Assembly: GCF_009831765.1 (NCBI RefSeq)
Contig: NZ_WSSB01000013.1
Coordinates: 24,144 to 88,143, forward strand
Length of the DNA: 64,000 bases
Reading direction: 5' to 3'
Source: Craterilacuibacter sinensis
GTDB lineage: Bacteria > Pseudomonadota > Gammaproteobacteria > Burkholderiales > Chromobacteriaceae
The translations under genes were made by a program, and so were the position numbers. Positions within the stretch are counted from its first letter, which is position 1. Every line of letters starts with the position of its first letter. Below the pieces are notes generated by a model, which was not told where the DNA came from, ran no database searches, and saw only the letters and a program-made list of their open reading frames with translations. Shown one piece after another: positions 58,020-64,000 of the stretch.

Positions 58020-58463
58020 GTGAGATCACCGCTTGCTGTTTTAGGGTTGCTGATGAGTGGCATGGCATGGGCCGATGCCAGTGCCGTGCAAGCGTCGATG
58101 CCGGCGCTGGAGAGCAGTGCGCCGCTGGCAGTACCTGCTGCGCCGGTCGTCGCCATCCCGGAGGCGCCGAAGCCCGCCCCGGTAGTCGAACCCGCCTTGG
58201 GTTCGGTGCCTTTTCGGGTCGACTACCGCTGTGCGGGTGCGCAACAGATTAGTGTGCTGTATCCGGCCTATGCCGATGCAGACTCGCAGCCTATCCGCCT
58301 GCGCTGGAAGGGGTATAAGTACCGCTTGAGCCTGGCAGTGAGCGGCAGCGGGGCACGCTACGCCAGCAGCCAGCTGGTGTGGTGGACCAAGGGCGATAGC
58401 GCATTTTTGAGCACGCGCGGCGGCCGGATGCTGGTGCGCCAGTGTGTGGCGCAGCCGAACTAG
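58020..58463 (+). CDS. MliC-like lysozyme inhibitor, exported
   Basis: 147 aa from GTG 58020, chosen because AAGGAGG lies just upstream inside the ampG end and a signal peptide follows (LAVLGLLMSGMAWA). An Ala/Pro-rich linker leads to the MliC domain: VDYRCAGAQQISVLYP, SGSGARYASSQLVWWTKGD and RQCVAQ, with the two Cys expected to pair. Inhibits c-type lysozyme in the family. No lipobox Cys is seen, so it would be soluble periplasmic. Confidence 0.85.
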   Translation: MRSPLAVLGLLMSGMAWADASAVQASMPALESSAPLAVPAAPVVAIPEAPKPAPVVEPALGSVPFRVDYRCAGAQQISVLYPAYADADSQPIRLRWKGYKYRLSLAVSGSGARYASSQLVWWTKGDSAFLSTRGGRMLVRQCVAQPN

Positions 58464-58652
58464 GCTGTGGTGTTAGCCGCAGCACGGCGGCTAGGGATGG
58501 CCTGCCATATTGATGCATACGGCCTGACAGCGAAAAGCGTGCCTGTCCGGCCATCACCTCGCATCCGTTCTCCGGGTTGATGCGCTCCTGTTTGCTGCCT
58601 TGGCGTGCTCGCGCATGCTGCAGGCTTTGAGTTGGCAGATGCCGGTTGAAGC
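58464..58652. other. Gap between the MliC-like and WrbA-like genes
   Basis: No credible gene. It holds a hairpin TAGCCGC / GCGGCTA (58474-58493) soon after the MliC-like stop, which may serve as a weak terminator. Nothing else was recognised. Confidence 0.5.
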
Positions 58653-59273
<621 letters not shown>

Positions 59274-59301
59274 TTATGGCAGCATCTTACACTTGGAAAC
59301 C

Positions 59302-60507
59302 ATGACTTTCCCACGTCCTGAAGCACTGTTCGGCTTCATCCGCTTTACGCTGACGCGCATGGCTCGTTTGCGCCTGCCGCAAGTAGCCGGCAGTCTGACC
59401 TTTACCACGCTGCTGGCGCTGGTGCCCTTGCTGACGATTGCGCTGACGGTCTTTTCCGCCTTTCCGGCTTTTTCCGAATACAGCACCCGCTTCAAGGTAC
59501 TGCTGCTGACCACCTTGGTGCCGGAATTTGCCGGTAAGGTGATTACCGTTTATATGCGCCAGTTTACCGAGAATGCCGCCGGGCTGACGCTGTTCGGCGT
59601 GATCTTTCTGGGGGCGACTTCCATCATGCTGATGGCGACGGTGGAGCGCACCTTTAATGCGATCTGGAGCGTCAACAAGCCGAGACCCTTGCTGCAGCAG
59701 ACCATGATCTACTGGATGGTGTTGTCGCTGGGGCCCATCTTGCTGGGCGGCGGCCTGCTGGCCTGGCGCTGGCTATTCAAGGTCACGCGTTTCGAGCGGG
59801 TGTCGCTGCTGCTGGATCAGTCGATCCAGGTGGCAGGCTCCATTTTGCTGACGACGCTGGTGTTGACCCTGTTGCTGCGTATCGTGCCTAACCGCTTTGT
59901 GCCCTTGAAACATGCCGCGCTGGGCGGCACGCTTACCGCCATTTTGCTGGAGGCGGTGCGTGCGCTGTTCGGCTTTTATATCGGCGAGATGGGGTCATAC
60001 CAGACGATCTATGGTGCGTTTGCCAGTATCCCGATTTTCCTGCTGTGGCTGTATCTGCTGTGGATGGTCTTGCTGGTCGGGGCCAGCTTTACCGCTTCGC
60101 TGTCTTACTGGCAGGGTCAGGCATGGCGGCGGCGCAATGAGCCGCGCCGGCGTTTTCTGGATGCGCTGGAGGTGATGGTCTTGCTGGATGCGGCACAAGA
60201 GCGCGGCAAGCCGGTCAGCCCGCAGGCATTGCGAGGCGAAGTCGCGGTTGGCTACGACGAGCTGGGGCGGGTGCTGGAGCGCCTGTCCAGCGTAGGCATG
60301 GTGCTGGCCACCCAGTCCGGTGACTGGGCGCTGGGACGCAAGCTCTCGACCATCAACCTGGCCGAGCTGTTCCGTCTGTTTGTCTATCGCGGCGATGTCG
60401 AGGATGATGCGCTGGCCGAGGAGGTTGACCGCGTATTCCAGCCCTTTGTCGATCAGCTGGAAAGTACCACGCTGGCCGACTTTGCCCTGCGCGTGGCGCG
60501 GAAATAA
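59302..60507 (+). CDS. YihY/BrkB family inner membrane protein
   Basis: 401 aa from ATG 59302 (TTGGAAA upstream); earlier in-frame ATGs at 59269 and before are less likely. About six membrane segments with LPQVAGSLTFTTLLALVPLLT and ANFIGEMGSYQTIYGAF-type motif (GFYIGEMGSYQTIYG). A cytoplasmic winged-helix-like C-terminus follows (VSPQALRGEVAVGYDELGRVL). Formerly called RNase BN; real function unknown. Confidence 0.9.
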   Translation: MTFPRPEALFGFIRFTLTRMARLRLPQVAGSLTFTTLLALVPLLTIALTVFSAFPAFSEYSTRFKVLLLTTLVPEFAGKVITVYMRQFTENAAGLTLFGVIFLGATSIMLMATVERTFNAIWSVNKPRPLLQQTMIYWMVLSLGPILLGGGLLAWRWLFKVTRFERVSLLLDQSIQVAGSILLTTLVLTLLLRIVPNRFVPLKHAALGGTLTAILLEAVRALFGFYIGEMGSYQTIYGAFASIPIFLLWLYLLWMVLLVGASFTASLSYWQGQAWRRRNEPRRRFLDALEVMVLLDAAQERGKPVSPQALRGEVAVGYDELGRVLERLSSVGMVLATQSGDWALGRKLSTINLAELFRLFVYRGDVEDDALAEEVDRVFQPFVDQLESTTLADFALRVARK

Positions 60508-61271
60508 GCGGCATCCTGATAAAAAACCGGATCACGGTTGGCTTCCCACCAGTTGGGAATGCCCAGTAGCGGCAGGGGCGGCATCTGGCGCGGGCTATGC
60601 AGCCAGTCGTCCTTGTCCAGTGCGGCGGCAAGCCTTGCATCCAGCGCCGCCAGTTGCGCGCTTTGAGGCAGACCAAAAAAATCGGCATCGACCTCGACCA
60701 GCAGCGCCTTGGCGCACCAGCCCGGGTGCGGAGCCAGCGCCTGCTCGAAGACAGCATGTCCCAGTACCAGCGGGACGATTTCCCGCCCCCAGGCTGCGCG
60801 GTTTTCGACAAACAGCGTTTGCCAGTCCATGTCATCCAGCGCCGCGAGCAGATCGGGGCGGCAGCTGGCGACAATCACACCGCACTCGTCCAGCAAGGTC
60901 GCCGCATCCCTGAGCGGCCCGCGCTTGACCTCGCCGCGTTCGATTGCGCGCACATGGCGTGCATTAAGCGCAGTCTTGCTCTGTGGCCAGATCAGCCAGC
61001 ACAAGGCATTAAACCAGTCGTGCCAGTTTTCGCTGCGGGTCGGGACTTCGCCGGTGCTGCCGATATGCATCTCGTAATAGGCTTCCGGCTCAAGGTCGCA
61101 GGCAAAACGCAGTGTCGGCGGCAGCGTGATGCCGCTATGGCGGGCGCTGGCCAGCAGTTGGTCATAGTCTTGCTGCGTGGGCCAAGCCTGCAGTGTTGCC
61201 GTGAGTGCACTCAGGCTGTCCAGCGTGGAGAAAAACGGGGCGGGGGCGTGCGGGAAGGAAATGGAGCTCAT
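60453..61271 (-). CDS. DUF3025 family protein
   Basis: 272 aa from ATG 61271. The DUF3025 pattern includes NWHDWFNALCWLIWPQSKTALN, REIVPLVLGHAVFEQAL and LLGIPNWWEANRDPVFYQD. Function unknown. Its last 55 bp overlap the 3' end of yihY on the other strand. Confidence 0.9.
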   Translation of the reverse strand: MSSISFPHAPAPFFSTLDSLSALTATLQAWPTQQDYDQLLASARHSGITLPPTLRFACDLEPEAYYEMHIGSTGEVPTRSENWHDWFNALCWLIWPQSKTALNARHVRAIERGEVKRGPLRDAATLLDECGVIVASCRPDLLAALDDMDWQTLFVENRAAWGREIVPLVLGHAVFEQALAPHPGWCAKALLVEVDADFFGLPQSAQLAALDARLAAALDKDDWLHSPRQMPPLPLLGIPNWWEANRDPVFYQDAAYFRATRRAKSASVVLSS

Positions 61272-61354
61272 GCCGGGCAATTCGGGTATGCGGGCCATTA
61301 TTTTAAAGCAAGTCGCTGCGCCGGGGGCGGCTTGTTGCCGGCGCAGCATGGGGC

Positions 61355-62125
61355 TTACATGGTGGTCTTGATGCCGGCGCGAACCAGAAACCAGTTCATC
61401 GGATAGGCGGTGATAAAGCCACAAGCCATGGCGATCTGCATCATCAGCCAGAAGATCGGTTCTGAGGGATGCATCGGGCCGATCAGCCAGAAAATGGCGA
61501 AGGCCATCCAGCCATACATGCCGACTTGCCATGCACTGAGCGACAGGAAGTCGACCTTGAGTGCACGCCACCATAGTGCGGCACCTTGTTGCGGTACCAT
61601 GCCGATCAGGCCTCCGTACTGGAAGCTTACGCCGATAGCCAGCGCCAGCAGATAGTCCAGTGCCCATTCGCCGAAAACGGGGCTGCCCCATAGCAAAAAA
61701 GGCATCAAGAGAAACAGCCAGGGGCCGATCAGGTCGGCTAGGGAGCAGCCTGCGCCGCAATGCAGGGTGCCGGCGGTGGTGCTCTGCCAGAACGGCTTTT
61801 TAGCTCCCATGTCCATGTGTCCCATCTTCATGGCACCCATATCCATGCTCATCTTCATATTGTGTTCGCCTGCGGGCATGTTCATCTTCATGGCGTGAAC
61901 AGATGTGATGCGGGGTTTGCTGCCATTGCCGATATGGCGGTAGGCCCAGATGGCGAGTGGTCCGGCCCACAGTGCATTGACTGGCCAGACCCAGTTCATG
62001 ATGGCCATCATGGGGGCGGGGCGGTGGCGCTGGTCAAGCAGGATATAGATAAAACAGGCGAGACCCAGTGCGAGAGTGAACAGGGCAAGCGGGTGAAGCC
62101 AGGCGGGTAGATGTTGGATAGGCAT
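61355..62125 (-). CDS. DUF4396 family membrane protein with Met/His-rich insert
   Basis: 256 aa, about six membrane segments. The DUF4396 core has TTAGTLHCGAGCSLADLIGPW. Between helices 2 and 3 lies a segment rich in Met and His (HAMKMNMPAGEHNMKMSMD, then MGAMKMGHMDMG), the composition seen in copper-binding proteins. Function unknown; metal handling is inferred from composition. Confidence 0.87.
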   Translation of the reverse strand: MPIQHLPAWLHPLALFTLALGLACFIYILLDQRHRPAPMMAIMNWVWPVNALWAGPLAIWAYRHIGNGSKPRITSVHAMKMNMPAGEHNMKMSMDMGAMKMGHMDMGAKKPFWQSTTAGTLHCGAGCSLADLIGPWLFLLMPFLLWGSPVFGEWALDYLLALAIGVSFQYGGLIGMVPQQGAALWWRALKVDFLSLSAWQVGMYGWMAFAIFWLIGPMHPSEPIFWLMMQIAMACGFITAYPMNWFLVRAGIKTTM

Positions 62126-62238
62126 GGCAGAAACTCATGTTTGCAAGTCTCTATCTATAGCCTGATTGCTTTGGATTTTTTTATGAGGTGTGGAGTGACA
62201 TTGGCTTTTGCACGCATCTTCATGCGCATTGCCCATAC

Positions 62239-62265
62239 AAAAAGCCCCGCAAAGCGGGGCTTTTT
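62239..62265 (-). terminator. Intrinsic terminator of the cold-shock gene
   Basis: 12-bp stem AAAAAGCCCCGC / GCGGGGCTTTTT with a 3-nt loop and T tracts on both strands. Confidence 0.92.
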
Positions 62266-62288
62266 CTAGACAACAAATCCGGGCCGAA

Positions 62289-62492
62289 TTACAGCGGCTG
62301 GATGTTGGTTGCCTGTGGACCTTTTTGGCCCATGCCGGATACGTAGCTAACCTTCTGACCTTCGGCCAGCGACTTGAAGCCGTCAGCGCGGATTTCGGAG
62401 AAGTGTGCAAACAGGTCGTTGCCGCCTGCATCAGGAGTGATGAAGCCGAAGCCTTTTGCGTCGTTGAACCACTTAACGGTACCGGTTTCCAT
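62289..62492 (-). CDS. Cold-shock domain protein (CspA family)
   Basis: 67 aa OB-fold RNA/DNA-binding protein. RNP1 KGFGFI and RNP2-like DLFAHFS are present. AAGGAATTCCTC precedes the ATG. The roughly 120 bp upstream hold no gene and would form the long leader usual for csp messages; no thermosensor structure was established. Last clearly chromosomal gene in the window. Confidence 0.95.
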   Translation of the reverse strand: METGTVKWFNDAKGFGFITPDAGGNDLFAHFSEIRADGFKSLAEGQKVSYVSGMGQKGPQATNIQPL

Positions 62493-62616
62493 GAGGAATT
62501 CCTTTAAAACAAATCTGTAGAAATGGGCCTAAGCCCGAATGCGCAATAATCAAGGAAGACCGAGTGGAACAATGGAGTACCGCAATAAAGAGGAACAACT
62601 CTGATACTTGAATCTA

Positions 62617-62847
62617 CTACTTGAAGATCTTGCGGAGACCTTTATACGCACCTTGTCCCGGTCGGTCAAATGGTTTTGTGAAAATAATTTCAGCTAAGCT
62701 ATGGCCAGTTTTACGCCGGCCATAGCCATGCGCCGCTAAGTACTTGTTTGGCTTGGGGTGGGGTGCCATGGGTTTTTGTGTACTGGCCTGCGGTATCAGA
62801 GCCAGTAGGGCAGTTGCTTGGGGGCTGTTGCTTCTATCTGCCAACAA
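62617..62847 (-). other. Doubtful ORF past the Ash-like terminator
   Basis: 76-codon frame beginning at TTG 62847; an internal ATG would give 50 aa. The product is basic (GYGRRKTGHSLAEIIF) and has no recognised family. It begins at the T tract of a terminator and overlaps the Ash-like frame, so it may be a displaced tail of that gene or non-coding. Confidence 0.25.
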
Positions 62848-63052
62848 AAAACCCGCAAAGCCTGGTGCTGTGCGGGTTTATGGGGTGTCTTGCCACTTTG
62901 TCTAACGTCGTTGGTGCCCCGGCGGGAATCGAAGTGTGGCCTGCAAGCCACAGCCCGTAAGGGTTTGTATTTTTCACGTTCCAAATATACCCCCAAATAT
63001 ACCCCCAAGCTTGTCTTGCTACCCTATGAAACCACAGAAAATCCGTTTCCAT
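62834..63052 (-). CDS. Ash/Icd-like short phage protein or leader frame
   Basis: 72 aa from ATG 63052. The stretch NPYGLWLAGHTSIPAGAPTT and the later HPINPHSTRLCGFF recall the Ash / host-cell-division-inhibitor (Icd)-like short proteins of P4- and P1-type elements; recognition is from memory of the family and is not certain. The frame contains a tandem 12-bp repeat, the presumed antisense target and a tRNA-end-like sequence, and it ends in a terminator. It may act as a regulated leader peptide or be decayed. Confidence 0.45.
   Translation of the reverse strand: METDFLWFHRVARQAWGYIWGYIWNVKNTNPYGLWLAGHTSIPAGAPTTLDKVARHPINPHSTRLCGFFVGR
62846..62879 (-). terminator. Strong intrinsic terminator in the Ash-like gene
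   Basis: Stem AAACCCGCA / TGCGGGTTT followed on the minus strand by a total of six T. It lies within the last codons of the Ash-like frame and would end transcripts coming from the antisense-RNA region. Confidence 0.8.
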
Positions 63053-63059
63053 GGGCAGG

Positions 63060-63125
63060 GTCTGGGGGCTGCCTCAGGCCACTAGCGAAGCTCACGCCAG
63101 TCGGTCATACGGAGCTTCTGTTATG
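63060..63125 (-). ncRNA. Candidate C4/CI-type antisense immunity RNA
   Basis: On the minus strand, hairpin ACTGGCG / CGCTAGT (63101-63081) is followed by GTGGCCTGAGGCAGCCC (63082-63066). GTGGCCTG is perfectly complementary to CAGGCCAC, and CAGCCC to GGGCTG, both located at 62936-62956 about 110 nt downstream in the Ash/Icd-like frame. An alternative stem GAAGCTC / GAGCTTC spans 63118-63087. This layout (small structured RNA, then target near the start of an Icd-like frame, then terminator) is that of P1 C4 and P4 CI RNAs. Ends are approximate. Confidence 0.55.
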
Positions 63126-63375
63126 CAATCTTCTGTCAGGGTATAAGGATACTTCTCTCTGCTCACGATCTCCCTACCTTGGTGCTCCATTCTTGACCCC
63201 CCCCATCTTCAAAAAGTGCCGCCATAAAAATTCGTAGTTAGGCACGCGGTTCCGACCGTTTTTGCTCAGACATCCGACCCACCCCTACCCATCGTCCAAC
63301 TCAAACCAAAGCGCTCCCGCTGCCGATCTTTTTTACATCCTAACGGCGCACAAACCACCCGTACGCCAAAAAACA

Positions 63376-63468
63376 GGCGGTGACAGCGGTGACGCGGTGA
63401 CATTGTTGTTTCTAAAGGGTTTTTAGGCGGTGACAAAATCGGGTGTCACTGCCTGATAGGCGGTGACA
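63376..63468 (+). repeat. Iteron-like GCGGTGACA repeats
   Basis: GGCGGTGACA at 63376-63385, 63426-63435 and 63459-63468, with GCGGTGAC at 63386-63393 and GCGGTGACA at 63394-63402. One inverted copy, TGTCACTGCC, lies at 63444-63453. Such clusters are binding sites for replication initiators or primase-helicases of plasmids and P4-type satellites. The flanking 63053-63375 and 63469-63587 hold no protein gene that I can support. Confidence 0.7.
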
Positions 63469-63587
63469 GGGCAAAAAACGGCAAAATTAGCGCTATTTTG
63501 CACGCTTAAAACCATCTACTTTAAAGCCTGAATTCGCCCTTGTTTACCATGGCTTTGCATTCCTTATTTACCTCTATGTCCTACCGC

Positions 63588-64000
63588 CTGTTGCACTGGC
63601 GGCGCGTGCTTACTTCATGGTCTTGCAGGGTGTGGTGGTCACTGAATGGTGATCTGGTCGTGGCCTTGGTCGCCACTGGTTCGGGCATGGGCAAGGCGCT
63701 TGCCGGTGGCTAGCGTGGTCGGTATTGGGGCGTGTGGGGCACGGACTGGTAGTCTGGCTGTGGCCTTGGCTGTCACCAGCGTGGGCGCTGGACGGTGGTC
63801 TGTTGCACTGGCGGCGCGTGCTGGCTTCATGGTCTTGTAGGGTGTGGTGGTCACTGGCTGGTGATTCGGCTTGTTACCAACTCGGGCAAGGGTAAAGTGC
63901 TCGCCGGTGGCAGGCGTGGCTGGTGCTGGGGCGTGTTGGTCACGGGCTGGTGATCTGGTCGTGGCCTTGGCCGTCACCGGATCGGGCGCTGGAAAGCGGG
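63588..64000 (+). repeat. 212-bp tandem repeat, two copies reaching the window end
   Basis: Copy 1 starts at 63588 and copy 2 at 63800, both with CTGTTGCACTGGCGGCGCGT and then a shared TTCATGGTCTTG / GGGTGTGGTGGTCACTG. Each unit contains two related half-units of about 100 bp (TGGCCTTGG recurs at 63661, 63761 and 63962). Strongly GT-rich on the plus strand. The array may continue beyond the window. Confidence 0.85.
63639..64000 (-). CDS. Possible 3' end of a repeat-rich protein gene
   Basis: Open minus-strand frame of at least 112 codons that remains open to the window edge; its start is not visible. The product is rich in Ala, Thr, Pro and basic residues and carries the repeat as VTAKATTRSPARDQHAPAP and VTAKATARLPVRAPHAPIP, in frame 201 bp apart. 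No family recognised. It may be only a by-product of the tandem DNA repeat. Confidence 0.3.
   Translation of the reverse strand, partial: RFPAPDPVTAKATTRSPARDQHAPAPATPATGEHFTLARVGNKPNHQPVTTTPYKTMKPARAASATDHRPAPTLVTAKATARLPVRAPHAPIPTTLATGKRLAHARTSGDQGHDQITIQ

Noticed and set aside
62900..62980. Complete tRNA gene
   Set aside because: Only the 3' T-loop and acceptor part match; the 5' T-stem strand does not pair and no anticodon arm or 5' acceptor strand is present.
63092..63166. 24-codon minus-strand frame starting GTG after AGGGAG
   Set aside because: It has a plausible ribosome site, but overlaps the structured antisense-RNA region, where the sequence is better explained by RNA folding.
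62818..63237. 139-codon plus-strand frame across the Ash-like region
   Set aside because: No ribosome site or recognised family; it runs antisense to the structured minus-strand leader and the terminator.

Overview
The window is chromosomal DNA from a GC-rich Gram-negative bacterium. It looks like a betaproteobacterium of the order Neisseriales (Chromobacteriaceae-like). The basis is inference from gene content and order: atp-glmU-glmR-glmS, a mannose-type EIIA/HPr/EI cluster without permease, metX-metW, pilMNOPQ-aroK-aroB opposite mrcA, and cstA with a YbdD partner. No rRNA gene, complete tRNA gene or CRISPR array was seen.

Layout. 1-7.7 kb: end of the ATP synthase operon (atpA partial, atpG, atpD, atpC), then glmU, a DeoR-type regulator (GlmR) and glmS for UDP-GlcNAc supply. 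7.8-12.4 kb: an L,D-transpeptidase convergent with an Lpp/OprI-like lipoprotein, a three-gene copper-type operon (Cys-rich protein, DUF411, DUF305), a MOSC protein and hemF. 12.7-20.7 kb: cstA with a YbdD-like gene carrying an extra repeat, two YeiH paralogues divergent from a YeiE-like LysR regulator, and a membrane GGDEF-EAL protein. 20.7-29.5 kb: thrB, a DUF2782 protein and a LOG protein opposite polA; then cysG and a regulatory PTS (EIIA, HPr, EI).

29.5-38 kb is a lipopolysaccharide cluster: GT9 heptosyltransferase, MsbA, a WaaE-like enzyme, three more glycosyltransferases, an acetyltransferase and an O-antigen ligase/polymerase-like protein. Its second half is clearly AT-rich and looks acquired; the last gene carries a run of nine G. 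38.2-48.7 kb holds type IV pilus genes: a five-gene minor pilin operon, a stand-alone FimV-tail-like protein, then aroB, aroK and pilQPONM. 48.8-62.5 kb is mostly housekeeping: PBP1A, an ArsC-like protein, an MFS exporter, YbaK, a radical SAM protein, metX-metW, AmpG with an MliC-like lysozyme inhibitor, a WrbA-like flavoprotein, YihY, DUF3025, DUF4396 and a cold-shock protein.

The right end (about 62.6-64.0 kb) has no housekeeping gene and looks like part of a P4/P1-type satellite or prophage element. On the minus strand a structured leader contains GTGGCCTGAGGCAGCCC, and both halves of this are complementary to a site about 110 nt downstream, inside a short Ash/Icd-like frame that ends in a strong terminator. 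This is the arrangement of a C4/CI-type antisense immunity RNA. Beside it lie iteron-like GCGGTGACA repeats and a 212-bp tandem repeat running off the window. This is the most interesting part of the window.
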